From Deinococcus sp. (GTDB lineage Bacteria; Deinococcota; Deinococci; Deinococcales; Deinococcaceae), in the NCBI GenBank assembly GCA_025351205.1, contig JANXWI010000019.1, positions 1 to 24,285 of the forward strand: DNA of 24,285 bases. The letters run 5' to 3'. This document shows, piece after piece, positions 14,659-22,565 of the stretch (the stretch's first letter is position 1; the number at the start of each line of letters is the position of its first letter). Made by a program: the position numbers and the translations under genes. The notes beneath the pieces were generated by a model. It made no database searches and was not told where the DNA came from. It saw only the letters and a list, made by a program, of their open reading frames with translations.

Positions 14659-16296
14659 TCAGGCCACATCGTCGTCCAGCGGCGGCAGGTTGCCCAGCGG
14701 CACCCAGACGTTGACAGTGCTGCCCCGGCCAAGCTCGCTCTCGATCCAGATCACGCCCGCGTGCGCGTCGATGATGCTCTTGACGATGGCCAGTCCCAGG
14801 CCCGCGCCGCCACTGTCGCGGGCGCGAGATTCCTCGGCGCGGTAGAAGCGGTCGAACAGCCTGGGCAGATGCTCCTGGGCGATGCCGGGGCCGTCGTCCT
14901 GCACCGACAGCCGCACGCCGCTCTGGCCCTTGTGACCTTTTTCAGTGGAGGCCGTGCCAGGAGTATTGGGACCGAGTTCCGGTGAACTGTGCAGCGCGAT
15001 GTGGCTGGCCCCCACCTTCAGGGCGTTGGACACCAGGTTGATCACCACCTGTTTGAGCCGGTCCGGGTCGCCCTCGAAGGTCACGTCCTGGCCGCTGGCC
15101 TCCAGCACGGTACCCTGCGCCAGGGCCAGCGGGCGCAGCTCACGGGCCACCTCCTGCATCAGCAGCAGGGCCAGCACCGGCTGGGGGCGCAGTTGCAGCA
15201 CGCCGCTGTCGCTGCGGGCCAGGTCGAGCAGGCTGCCGATGAGCAGGGTCAGGCGCTCGGACTCGTTCTTGATGATGTTCAGGCTCTCCTGCTGCTGCAC
15301 GTTGGGGCTGGTGCGGCGCAGCAGGTAGCTGGCGTGCCCCTGGATGGCGGTCACGGGCGTGCGCAGTTCGTGGCTGGCGTCAGAGGTGAAGCGCCGCTGC
15401 GACTCGAACGAGCTTTCCAGCCGGTCCAGCATCAGGTTCAGGGCGCGGGCCAGCGACTGCACCTCGTCGCCGGTCCTGGGTTCCGGCACCCGCACGGCCA
15501 GCGTCTTGCCGCCGATGCCGTCTGCCGCCCGCTTGACGGTCCGCAACGGGGCCAGCGCCTGCCCGGCCAGCAGGTAGGCCCCGCCCGCCGCCGTGCCCGC
15601 CCCGATCAGAAAGAGAACCAGCATGATGGTCTGCAAGGTGCTGAGCGTGTTCGTGGTCTCGGCCAGGCTGCGCCCGAAAGAAGCGATGGTGGTGGTCTCA
15701 AGCGGCGTCCCGTCGGCGTTCTGACCGTAGGCGAAGGGCGTCAGCTTGACCAGCACCCGCGTGGGCACCGGGGCCAGCCCCACGTCCTTGACGTCCAGGT
15801 TCAGCAGCAGCTGATGCCCCGGCAGGGTCACCAGGCGCAGCAGCTGCTCGTCGGACAGGCGAATCGGCACGTTGGGATCGATGTTGAACACCCGCCTCGC
15901 GTCGGGGGCGTCGATCTGATAACGCAGCTGCGCTATCAGTGCCTGACGCTGGGCAGGCGTGCCGCTGGCCTGCACCTCGAGCGCCCCGATGTCTTCACCG
16001 ATCAGCGACTCGAACTGGATCTGGTAGCCCGGAAAGGTGCGCCGGATGTCCGAGATGGTGCGCTGCTCGGCGGCGGTGCCGAAGGGGTCGCCCAGCTGCG
16101 GCACGTTGATCTGAAAGGGTCGGATGTTGAATCTCTCGGCAAAGTTGGTGTACTGGCCGTACCGGTCGCGCAGGTCGGCGTCCACACCGCTGAGCAGGCT
16201 GCGCTGCATCACGGTCAGCACCGCCAGCGCCAGCGCCAGCAGCAGCACCGTCAGCAGCGCGGTGTACAGCAGGGTCAGGCGGATGCGGAGGGTCAT
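14659..16296 (-). CDS. Two-component sensor histidine kinase
   Basis: This is a 545-residue membrane kinase that autophosphorylates and passes phosphate to a response regulator. Transmembrane helix 1 is at about 7-30. An extracytoplasmic sensor region covers about 31-225. Transmembrane helix 2 is at about 226-250, followed by HAMP (about 250-302). The HisKA box is SDASHELRTPVTA with phospho-acceptor H309. The ATPase domain has N-box NLVSNALKVG, G1 DDGPGI and G2 GGAGLGLAIVKS. Between N-box and G1 there is an unusual Pro/Thr/Gly/Lys-rich insert (HSSPELGPNT to GHKGQSG). The sensor region resembles no input domain I can name. ATG 16296 lacks a clear Shine-Dalgarno; TAGACT (16332-16327) could be a -10. 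The OmpR-type regulator 300 bp upstream is the likely partner. Confidence 0.93.
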   Translation of the reverse strand: MTLRIRLTLLYTALLTVLLLALALAVLTVMQRSLLSGVDADLRDRYGQYTNFAERFNIRPFQINVPQLGDPFGTAAEQRTISDIRRTFPGYQIQFESLIGEDIGALEVQASGTPAQRQALIAQLRYQIDAPDARRVFNIDPNVPIRLSDEQLLRLVTLPGHQLLLNLDVKDVGLAPVPTRVLVKLTPFAYGQNADGTPLETTTIASFGRSLAETTNTLSTLQTIMLVLFLIGAGTAAGGAYLLAGQALAPLRTVKRAADGIGGKTLAVRVPEPRTGDEVQSLARALNLMLDRLESSFESQRRFTSDASHELRTPVTAIQGHASYLLRRTSPNVQQQESLNIIKNESERLTLLIGSLLDLARSDSGVLQLRPQPVLALLLMQEVARELRPLALAQGTVLEASGQDVTFEGDPDRLKQVVINLVSNALKVGASHIALHSSPELGPNTPGTASTEKGHKGQSGVRLSVQDDGPGIAQEHLPRLFDRFYRAEESRARDSGGAGLGLAIVKSIIDAHAGVIWIESELGRGSTVNVWVPLGNLPPLDDDVA

Positions 16297-16341
16297 CGGA
16301 AGGTCACAGGGTGGTCACGCAGGCCAGTCTAGAGGCGCGGC

Positions 16342-16441
16342 GCGTGGCCTGTGGCAAGTGGAACATGGGAACGGCCTGGACGCCCTGACCGAAATCAAGG
16401 TGCCTGGGCCGTTTCTACAGGCCACAAGCTACGAACTACAG
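16342..16441. repeat. Inverted heptad-repeat element, copy 1
   Basis: The left arm (16342-16376) reads as successive 7-mers on the plus strand: GCGTGGC, CTGTGGC, AAGTGGA, ACATGGG, AACGGCC. The right arm (16414-16441) reads as 7-mers on the minus strand: CTGTAGT, TCGTAGC, TTGTGGC, CTGTAGA. The shared core is NNGTRGC. It sits between the sensor kinase and response regulator genes. Confidence 0.65.
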
Positions 16442-16509
16442 GCCCGGTTATACGAATTCCGTCCGATTCCCGTACAGTCGGAACCCCGCCGCCTGCACGT
16501 CCAACTCCC

Positions 16510-16563
16510 GAAATACGTATTGCTCCTACTCCCAGTCGGCTCCTCCCAGTCGGATTGAATCCG
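16510..16563. repeat. Degenerate dispersed repeat, copy 1
   Basis: It contains AAATACGTATTG, CCTACTCCC and GTCGGATTGAATCCG in the same order as 19744-19788 (AAATCCGTACTTG, CCTACTCCC, GTCGGATTGATTCCG). This copy has an 11-bp insertion that partly repeats CTCCCAGTCGG. It is non-coding. Confidence 0.6.
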
Positions 16564-16595
16564 CAAACTGCGCGGGATTCGCTTCGGAATCCTTA

Positions 16596-17273
<678 letters not shown>

Positions 17274-17278
17274 AACTC

Positions 17279-17284
17279 AGCCTA
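17279..17284 (-). promoter_or_regulatory. -10 box for possible leaderless start of the response regulator
   Basis: TAGGCT on the minus strand is 5 nt before ATG 17273. A GGAGG at about 12 nt is too far away to be a normal Shine-Dalgarno. Confidence 0.45.
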
Positions 17285-17480
17285 GCCTCCGCTCTCATGA
17301 GAAGACCCGGCGTTAGACTTAACCTGCTTTCATGCCGGGGACGGCCCGAATCCGGCAGAGACCACCGCGAGCGTCCAGGGCGCGTTCCAGTGGCCCAACC
17401 TGCTCACCATCAAGGATTGCCGGTCTCACGTGGAGCGGGCCGCGCGTCCAGGCGGGGGCGGGGGCCAGCGCCCGGTCTGC

Positions 17481-17936
17481 TCAGGGGGCGGGCGAGGTGA
17501 GCACAAAGCCGTGCATCAGGGCCTCGGTGGCGAACCTGATCCAGTCGCCGGGATTCAGGTGGTCTATCCCGTGACCCGCCAGTGTCTGGTCGGCGTTGAG
17601 CACCAGCTTCAGTCTGGCCTGCACTACCAGCGTCGGTGCGCCGCCGCGCGGCTTTTCGAGCACCTGCCCCACGCCCTCCAGCCCCGAAACGCCCACCACG
17701 TTCAGGCTCTCGTGTTCGCCCTGGCTGCGCTCCCAGCGGCTGAGCATGCCGTTCACGATCACCCGCGCGTTGCCGGGCCTGGCGGCGTACGGGCCGCAGC
17801 GGTCCAGCAGGTACAGCACCCGCCCGCCCGCCACGAACTCCAGCAGCGGGCTGCCCTCCGTCTGCGGGTAGATCAGCCCCTCGGCGGCGTACTGCCGGTG
17901 CCGCTCGGTGAATTCTTCGGGCGAGAGTTCGATCAT
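17481..17936 (-). CDS. Hypothetical protein, 151 aa
   Basis: I recognise no family. The soluble, beta-rich product starts MIELSPEEFTERHRQYAAEG. It includes FVAGGRVLYLLDRCGPYAARPGNARV, a central LNVVGVSGLEGVGQVL, TLVVQARLKLVL and a C-terminal HLNPGDWIRFATEALMHGFVL. No catalytic motif stands out. Codon use is typical of the region. ATG 17936 has TACAAT six bases upstream, making a leaderless start likely. The gene is 37 bp downstream of a 94-aa gene in the same direction but seems to have its own promoter. Confidence 0.8.
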   Translation of the reverse strand: MIELSPEEFTERHRQYAAEGLIYPQTEGSPLLEFVAGGRVLYLLDRCGPYAARPGNARVIVNGMLSRWERSQGEHESLNVVGVSGLEGVGQVLEKPRGGAPTLVVQARLKLVLNADQTLAGHGIDHLNPGDWIRFATEALMHGFVLTSPAP

Positions 17937-17942
17937 GCCCAG

Positions 17943-17948
17943 ATTGTA
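17943..17948 (-). promoter_or_regulatory. -10 box for leaderless start of the 151-aa gene
   Basis: TACAAT on the minus strand is 6 nt before ATG 17936. Confidence 0.65.
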
Positions 17949-17973
17949 GGGGCTGGCCGCCCGGTCTGGCGTC

Positions 17974-18258
17974 TCACTCCAGCCATTCCAGCCCCGGATA
18001 GTCCGTCTCCGCTTCTGCTCTCAGGGTATCCAGCACCCGGTCTGCCCGCTCCAGCGCGAAGGTGCCCTCGACCTCGCGCTGCACCGCGATCCACAGCAAG
18101 CCCTCCAGCCGCTCCAGAATGGCCCACTGCGCCGTGCCGGGGGGATGCAGCAGGCGGGCGCGGCCCAGCAGCGTGGCGGCCCGGCGTTCGTCTCCGCCGT
18201 GGTAGGCGTCTCGCACGTCCGCCGGAACGAGGTCTGGGAACTGCTGACGCAGGGTCAT
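17974..18258 (-). CDS. Small helical hypothetical protein, 94 aa
   Basis: I recognise no family. The sequence MTLRQQFPDLVPADVRDAYH continues as an almost wholly alpha-helical, charged protein (GGDERRAATLLGRARLL, LERLEGLLWIAVQREVEG, ALERADRVLDTLRAEAE) reminiscent of a TPR-like helical hairpin stack, without a diagnostic motif. It starts 15 bp after the UbiA stop and is probably cotranscribed with it. No Shine-Dalgarno is evident, so coupling to the upstream gene may matter. A role linked to the prenyltransferase is possible but unsupported. Confidence 0.7.
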   Translation of the reverse strand: MTLRQQFPDLVPADVRDAYHGGDERRAATLLGRARLLHPPGTAQWAILERLEGLLWIAVQREVEGTFALERADRVLDTLRAEAETDYPGLEWLE

Positions 18259-18273
18259 TGTTTGAGGTTCAGC

Positions 18274-19173
18274 TCAGGTCAGCGTGCGCCAGGTCACGTC
18301 CGCGATCACGCCCGCCAGCATGGTCAGGGCCAGCCACATGTTGGCGTCGAAGAAGGCCACGTTGGCGCGGGTCAGGTCGCCGGGGTTCACGATGCGGTGC
18401 TCGTACAGCAGGATGCCGCCCATGACCAGTGCGGCGGCGTAGTACCAGAAGCTCGCGCCCACCGCCCAGCCCACCAGAAGCAGCAGCACGAAGGTCAGGG
18501 CGTGGCTGACAGCGGCGATCTTCAGGGCGTTCGGAATGCCGAAGCGCACCGGGATGCTCCTGATCTTGTTGGCCATGTCGAAGGTGTAGTCCATGGTGGC
18601 GTAGATGGTGTCCAGACCGACCATCCAGAAAATCACCACCAGCCACAGCAGCCACGCGCCCAGCCCGAAGTGGCCGGTCACCGCGACCCAGCCGCCCGCC
18701 GCCGCCGCCCCGTCGGTCACGCCCAGCCACAGGTGACACAGCCAGGTGAAGCGCTTGGTGTACGGGTAGCCGATCAGAAACACCACGGCCAGCGGCATCA
18801 GGGCCAAGCACAGCGGATTGAGCTGCCAGGAAGCGATGGCCATCACCACCAGACTGACCAGCACCACCGCCCAGGCCTGCGCCACGCTGACCTTGCCCGC
18901 CGGAATCTCGCGGCCCGCCGTGCGCGGATTGCGGGCGTCGATGGAAGCGTCGATGATGCGGTTGGCGGCCATCGCGGCGGTGCGGGCACTCGCCATCGCC
19001 ACGCTCACCCACAGCAGCACCAGAAAGCCCGGCCAGCCGCTGCCGCGCAGCTGCATGGAGGCCAGCAGCATTCCGGCATAGGCAAACGGCAGCGCGAACA
19101 CCGTGTGCTCGAACTTGACCAGATCGAGCAGGGTCTTGGCGCTCAGGGCCGGAACAGTGGGGGCTGCGCTCAT
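18274..19173 (-). CDS. UbiA-family prenyltransferase, probably menaquinone-type (MqnP-like)
   Basis: This 299-residue membrane enzyme has about eight to nine transmembrane helices. It attaches a polyprenyl chain to an aromatic ring in quinone synthesis. The two Asp-rich motifs that hold Mg-diphosphate are NRIIDASID (N71, D75, D79) and DTIYATMDYTFD (D188, D195, D199). The segment after the first, ARNPRTAGREIPAG, is the form seen in 4-hydroxybenzoate-annotated UbiA proteins of futalosine-pathway bacteria (MqnP). Deinococcus makes menaquinone-8 and uses the futalosine route, so that role is likely, though the ring substrate cannot be read from sequence. ATG 19173 follows TAGTAT by eight bases. 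A small helical gene follows in the same direction. Confidence 0.92.
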   Translation of the reverse strand: MSAAPTVPALSAKTLLDLVKFEHTVFALPFAYAGMLLASMQLRGSGWPGFLVLLWVSVAMASARTAAMAANRIIDASIDARNPRTAGREIPAGKVSVAQAWAVVLVSLVVMAIASWQLNPLCLALMPLAVVFLIGYPYTKRFTWLCHLWLGVTDGAAAAGGWVAVTGHFGLGAWLLWLVVIFWMVGLDTIYATMDYTFDMANKIRSIPVRFGIPNALKIAAVSHALTFVLLLLVGWAVGASFWYYAAALVMGGILLYEHRIVNPGDLTRANVAFFDANMWLALTMLAGVIADVTWRTLT

Positions 19174-19181
19174 AACGCTTT

Positions 19182-19187
19182 ATACTA
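19182..19187 (-). promoter_or_regulatory. -10 box for leaderless start of the UbiA gene
   Basis: TAGTAT on the minus strand is 8 nt before ATG 19173. Confidence 0.6.
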
Positions 19188-19230
19188 GCGCCGGGGCAGG
19201 GGAGGCGCAGGCTATCTAAAGTTACGATCA

Positions 19231-19270
19231 GGCGGAGGAGGGCAGGCGGAAGGAGGGCAGGCGGAAGGAG
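19231..19270. repeat. Short tandem repeat, 14-15-bp unit
   Basis: Units of GGCGGAAGGAGGGCA occur about 2.7 times: the first lacks one A and the last is cut short. It is non-coding, upstream of the UbiA gene and directly before a heptad element. Confidence 0.75.
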
Positions 19271-19272
19271 TC

Positions 19273-19372
19273 TTGTGGCATGTGGCCTTTGCGGAAGGCC
19301 CACGCATCTCGGTTCGCTCAATGGCCCCCGGAGTTCTGGCCTTTCCTACATGGTACGAGCCACACGCCACAA
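19273..19372. repeat. Inverted heptad-repeat element, copy 2
   Basis: The left arm on the plus strand is TTGTGGC, ATGTGGC (19273-19286). The right arm on the minus strand is TTGTGGC, GTGTGGC, TCGTACC, ATGTAGG (19372-19345), exactly in phase. The total span is 100 bp, the same as copy 1 at 16342-16441, although the spacer sequences differ. Confidence 0.65.
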
Positions 19373-19382
19373 GCCCACCCCC

Positions 19383-19646
19383 CTACGCCTGGGAGGGCGG
19401 CGTCCAGCTCTCGGTCACCGTGAAGGCCCACGACTTGCAGCCCGCCGGAATGTCGAGCGCGGGCACGTCCCCGGCCCAGCGGCTCTCCATCAGCACCAGT
19501 TCCGGCTGAGCGGGCGAGCTGAGCAGGTCGGCGCTCAGGAATCCGGGCAGGTGGCCCAGGCCCGCCATCAGGTCAGACAGGCGCTGCTGCACGTCCGGTT
19601 CTGCCGGTGTGGCCTGGCCCTCGATGTAATGCACCTGAATGCTCAA
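19383..19646 (-). CDS. Small ABM-like (dimeric alpha/beta barrel) protein, 87 aa
   Basis: The product reads MSIQVHYIEG, then RLSDLMAGLGHLPGFLSADLL, PELVLMESRW and the final KSWAFTVTESW. The pattern of a first strand, a helix, a L-PGF-S-LL turn and a strand ending E-x-x-W is that of antibiotic-biosynthesis-monooxygenase-like small proteins. These dimerise and act as monooxygenases, haem-handling or unknown-function proteins. The catalytic role here is not known. The start is uncertain: TTG at 19646 gives the frame described, and GTG at 19634 is an alternative. No good Shine-Dalgarno or TANNNT box is visible. It lies between two groups of intergenic repeats. Confidence 0.6.
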   Translation of the reverse strand: MSIQVHYIEGQATPAEPDVQQRLSDLMAGLGHLPGFLSADLLSSPAQPELVLMESRWAGDVPALDIPAGCKSWAFTVTESWTPPSQA

Positions 19647-19743
19647 CTCGGCCCCCGGCGGTACAGGTCAGTACTGGCCCGCTCACACGGATTCTGCTCT
19701 ATTCCGTAACGCTCGTAAAAGCGCCGAGCGTTCCTCCATGCCG

Positions 19744-19810
19744 CAAAATCCGTACTTGTTCCTACTCCCTTTGGTCGGATTGATTCCGAAAACAGAACGG
19801 AATCAATCGG
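19744..19810. repeat. Degenerate dispersed repeat, copy 2, with hairpin just after the CRP-family gene
   Basis: The first part (19744-19788) aligns with 16510-16563. It ends in a hairpin: GATTGATTCCG (19778-19788) and CGGAATCAATC (19798-19808), a perfect 11-bp stem with a 9-nt A-rich loop. It begins two bases beyond the stop of the leftward CRP/FNR gene, so it may also end that transcript, though no T run follows. Confidence 0.6.
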
Positions 19811-19812
19811 AA

Positions 19813-20505
19813 TCAGTCCTGGTTCAGATACTTTCTGAGCGCGTCCAAGTTGACCACAATCGGGGTTCTGGCCCGCATGATGGCCCCCTCGTCGCGCAGT
19901 TTGCCCAGCGAGTGGCTGACGGTTTCGCGGGTGGCCCCGACCATCCGGGCGATGTCTTCCTGGTTGAGCTTCAGGGCCAGTTCGGTGCCGTCGGGGTGGC
20001 TGCGCCCGAACTCGCGGGCCAGTCGGTACAGCAGGCTGGCGACGCGCTCCGGGGCGCTGTAGGCGCTGACTTCGGCGGTCCAGGCCTGGGCCTCGAAGAA
20101 GCGGGCGGCCATCAGCCGGATGAGCTTCATGGCGAGGTCGGGCTTGAGCGCCAGCAGCCGCTGTAACTCGGTGCGGGGCAGCACGATCAATGTGGTGCGC
20201 TCCAGCGCCTCGGCCTGGGTCGGGCGGCGCTCCTCGGGTTGCAGCAGCAGCTCTCCGAAGGTGTCGTGCTGCCCCACCACGCTCAGAATCGCTTCTTTGC
20301 CGTTGGGAAAGAGTTTGCTGATCTTGATCAGTCCGCTGCGTACAAAGTACAGCGCGTCTGCCGGGTCGTCCATGCGGTAGACGACCTCTCCGGGCTGATA
20401 GGAGCGGTACGGCGTCGTGGCCGCCACCTTTTCCAGTTCGTTCAGCTCCAGGTCGGCGAACAGCTCGGTGCGTTTGAGGTGCCAGACCAGGCTGGGATAA
20501 TTCAT
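19813..20505 (-). CDS. CRP/FNR-family transcriptional regulator
   Basis: This 230-residue regulator has an N-terminal cyclic-nucleotide-binding-like beta barrel (about 16-120) including QPGEVVYRMDDPADALYFVRSG and the cassette FGELLLQPEERRPTQAEA. In CRP this cassette (R-S/T) contacts cAMP; R94/T96 occupy that place here. A long dimerisation helix (about 122-148) follows, then a helix-turn-helix (about 178-205) with LNQEDIARMVGATRETVSHSLGKL. There are no N-terminal FNR cysteines. It binds DNA as a dimer to control transcription; cAMP response is plausible. The open frame extends to 20571, but ATG 20505 is chosen since TATTCT lies eight bases upstream and family homology begins at once. Which of the several Deinococcus CRP paralogues this is cannot be said. 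Confidence 0.93.
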   Translation of the reverse strand: MNYPSLVWHLKRTELFADLELNELEKVAATTPYRSYQPGEVVYRMDDPADALYFVRSGLIKISKLFPNGKEAILSVVGQHDTFGELLLQPEERRPTQAEALERTTLIVLPRTELQRLLALKPDLAMKLIRLMAARFFEAQAWTAEVSAYSAPERVASLLYRLAREFGRSHPDGTELALKLNQEDIARMVGATRETVSHSLGKLRDEGAIMRARTPIVVNLDALRKYLNQD

Positions 20506-20513
20506 TATGAACC

Positions 20514-20519
20514 AGAATA
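20514..20519 (-). promoter_or_regulatory. -10 box for leaderless start of the CRP-family gene
   Basis: TATTCT on the minus strand is 8 nt before ATG 20505. Confidence 0.6.
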
Positions 20520-20574
20520 CCCCAAGTTCTCTGCCAGGAAGCTCACAAGGCTCGCTGCCCGGCAGACACAAGAT

Positions 20575-21153
20575 TCAGGGCCGTCCCAGCCACAGGTAGC
20601 GGGCGGCCAGGGTGCGTTGCGGCGACCAGCCCAGCGTGACCAGTGCCGCGTCCTGCCCGGCATAGAAATGTTGCAGGCCGCGCCGCAGGCCCAGGTCGAG
20701 GACGCTGAACACGTCGGGGCGAGCAAGCGAAAACATCAGGAACATCTCGGCGGTCCAGCGCCCGATGCCCGGCAGGGGGACCAGCGCGGCGATCACCTGC
20801 TCGTCGCTCAGGGTGCCCAGGTGGGCGAAGTCGATCTGGCCGCCGAGGGCCGCCTCCGAAAGGGCGCGCACGGTTTTGACCTTGGCCCATGACAGCCCCA
20901 GAGCGCGCAGGTCTTCGGGCGGCAGGGCCAGCAGCTGCGCCGGACTGTAGGCGGTGGCCGTCTCCAGCCGCAGGGCGATAGACGAGGCCGCCTTGACGCT
21001 CAGCTGCTGACCCAGCACCGCCCGTACCAGCGCCGCAAAGGGATCAGGCGCGGGAGGCAGCGGGTCCAGCGGGCCGTGAGAAGCGATCAGGCCAGCCATC
21101 ACCGGGTCGCAGGCCAGGTGCAGATGTGCGGCGTCGAGGGTGGGCGAGGTCAT
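20575..21153 (-). CDS. DNA-3-methyladenine glycosylase, AlkA2-like (HhH-GPD family)
   Basis: This base-excision repair enzyme removes alkylated bases from DNA. The 192-residue protein is only the HhH-GPD core. It has PFAALVRAVLGQQLSVKAAS (38-57), the helix-hairpin-helix LVPLPGIGRWTAEMFLMF (124-141) and catalytic D153 in DVFSVLDLGLRRG. E. coli AlkA is longer because of an N-terminal domain that is missing here, as in the short AlkA2 of D. radiodurans. No Fe-S cysteine cluster of the Nth/MutY type is present. ATG 21153 has a CATACT box eight bases upstream. A GGGAGG sits very close to the start. It is leftward, upstream of the CRP-family gene with 69 bp between. Confidence 0.9.
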   Translation of the reverse strand: MTSPTLDAAHLHLACDPVMAGLIASHGPLDPLPPAPDPFAALVRAVLGQQLSVKAASSIALRLETATAYSPAQLLALPPEDLRALGLSWAKVKTVRALSEAALGGQIDFAHLGTLSDEQVIAALVPLPGIGRWTAEMFLMFSLARPDVFSVLDLGLRRGLQHFYAGQDAALVTLGWSPQRTLAARYLWLGRP

Positions 21154-21290
21154 GCCCTCCCAGTATGACCCCCTGGCCGCCTGATGCTCATTTCACCTCG
21201 CTCCGTGCTTTTTTTGCCGTTTCAGGTCGGGTTGATCCTGCACACGGGGCCGTATCGACACAGAACTGAACTGACTGGAATGGGTGTGGC

Positions 21291-22037
21291 CTACAGGTTC
21301 CAGCCCCCGGCCACCTCGGTGATCTGTCCGGTCACGTAGTCGCTGGCCTGCACGAAATGCAGCACCTCGGCGCTCAGTTCCTGCACCGTGCCCAGCCGCC
21401 CTGCCGGAATGAGTTGCACCGGCTTGGACACGCTCGTCTCGATCACGCCGGGGCTGACCACGTTGGCGCTGATGCCGGTCCCGGCCTCGGTCTTGGCAAT
21501 CGCGACGGTCAGGGCGATCACCCCCGCCTTGGCAATGGTGTAGGGCAGGATGCCGGGGCGGGCCAGCAGGTGCTGTGCCCCGGCGTAGCCGATGTTCACC
21601 ACGCGCCCGTAGCCCGCTGCCCGCATGATCGGCAGCGCGGCGCGGCAGGTGTAGAACGCGCTGTGCAGGTTGCTGTCGAACATTTCGTGCCACTGCGCGA
21701 TTTCCAACTCCGGCAGCGGCGTATGAATGTAGTTGCCGACGTTGTTCACCAGCACGCCCAGGCCCGCGCCTCCCTGTTCCAGAAACTGGGTGTGGGCCGC
21801 CTGCACCGCGCCCTGCGCCTCGTCTGGCCGGGTCAGGTCAGCCTGGAGCATGGCGGCTCTCACGCCCAGCCCGGTGAGCAGGCGCACCGTCTCGGCGGCG
21901 TCGCCCTGGCTGCCCCGGTAGGTGATGACCACGTCGAACCCGGCGGCGGCCAGCGCCAGTGCAATGCCCCGCCCGATGCCCTTTGCCGCTCCCGTGACCA
22001 GAGCAGTCTTTGCGCCCGCAGTGATGGCTGGCGTCAC
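21291..22037 (-). CDS. SDR-family oxidoreductase with altered catalytic serine
   Basis: This is a 248-residue short-chain dehydrogenase/reductase that uses NAD(P)H. The cofactor loop is TGAAKGIG (15-22). R41 after the second strand and the R-G-S pattern suggest NADPH preference. NNVG (98-101) replaces the common NNAG. The catalytic Tyr/Lys are Y166 and K170 in YTIAK. The Ser normally 13 residues before the Tyr is Gly153, in NIGYAGAQ where NISS is typical, so catalysis may differ. C-terminal SPGVIETS and VTGQITEVAGGWNL are normal FabG-like ends. The start GTG 22037 overlaps the Nudix stop in GTGA, implying translational coupling; the longer frame to 22154 is a shadow of the Nudix gene. The substrate is unknown. 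Confidence 0.9.
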   Translation of the reverse strand: MTPAITAGAKTALVTGAAKGIGRGIALALAAAGFDVVITYRGSQGDAAETVRLLTGLGVRAAMLQADLTRPDEAQGAVQAAHTQFLEQGGAGLGVLVNNVGNYIHTPLPELEIAQWHEMFDSNLHSAFYTCRAALPIMRAAGYGRVVNIGYAGAQHLLARPGILPYTIAKAGVIALTVAIAKTEAGTGISANVVSPGVIETSVSKPVQLIPAGRLGTVQELSAEVLHFVQASDYVTGQITEVAGGWNL

Positions 22038-22522
22038 GCTCTGCCCTGCCTTTCCAATGCCTGCGTTTCCAATACCTGGGCCTTCTCGACCAGCGTGCGG
22101 GTGTACGTGTTGAGCGGATAGGTCAGCGCCTGGGCAAGTGTGACCCAGGCCCACTCGGCAATCTCCTCGTTGGGCGTCACGGCGGTGCTGTCCGTGTGGG
22201 CCAGAAAGTCGATCAACAGCATGTGGGCGGGCTTGTGAAACTCCGGGCTGAGCACCGCCTCCTGCGTCTGGACGTAGTGCAGGGCGTGCAGCTCCAGACC
22301 CACCTCCTCGCGGAACTCGCGCACGGCTGCCTGCTCAAGCGTCTCGCCCCACTCCACCTTGCCGCCCGGCACGCCCCAGCTTCCGCGCCATTTGGTGGTG
22401 CGGGCGATCAGGTACAGGCCGTTCCCTTCGTCTGTACCAGGGCCGCGTACCAGCGCGCCCACGCAGACCAGCGGGCGTTCGGGAGGCGGGGCAGCGGGGG
22501 GCGCGGAGGCAGGCACGGTCAT
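22034..22522 (-). CDS. Nudix hydrolase
   Basis: This 162-residue pyrophosphohydrolase cleaves a nucleoside diphosphate linked to some moiety X, using Mg. The full Nudix box spans residues 54-76: GKVEWGE, TLEQAAV, REFREEVGL, matching GX5EX7REUXEEXGU with all catalytic Glu residues. The preceding RGSWGVPGG is the usual lead-in. The N-terminus (first 16 residues) is Pro/Ala-rich and probably disordered. Deinococcus carries many Nudix paralogues; the substrate of this one cannot be read. ATG 22522 has TAGCCT six bases upstream. Its stop overlaps the start of the SDR gene by four bases, so the two are coexpressed. Confidence 0.94.
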   Translation of the reverse strand: MTVPASAPPAAPPPERPLVCVGALVRGPGTDEGNGLYLIARTTKWRGSWGVPGGKVEWGETLEQAAVREFREEVGLELHALHYVQTQEAVLSPEFHKPAHMLLIDFLAHTDSTAVTPNEEIAEWAWVTLAQALTYPLNTYTRTLVEKAQVLETQALERQGRA

Positions 22523-22528
22523 GACGGC

Positions 22529-22534
22529 AGGCTA
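22529..22534 (-). promoter_or_regulatory. -10 box for leaderless start of the Nudix-SDR operon
   Basis: TAGCCT on the minus strand is 6 nt before ATG 22522. Confidence 0.6.
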
Positions 22535-22565
22535 ACGCGGGTGGGCGGCGGCGGGCTGTGAGATG

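Noticed and set aside
14989..16332. Plus-strand open frame of 447 codons
   Set aside because: It is antisense to the sensor kinase gene and shows the same Gln/His/Arg-rich shadow composition.
16342..16441. Heptad repeats as a CRISPR array
   Set aside because: Units are 7 bp with no spacers between them, occur in inverted orientation, and no cas genes are nearby.
17285..17480. Possible small rightward gene upstream of the response regulator
   Set aside because: Three overlapping frames are open simply because the region is GC-rich. None has a ribosome-binding site or protein-like pattern.
18145..19188. Plus-strand open frame of 347 codons
   Set aside because: It is antisense to the UbiA gene and the 94-aa gene, and the protein is low-complexity.
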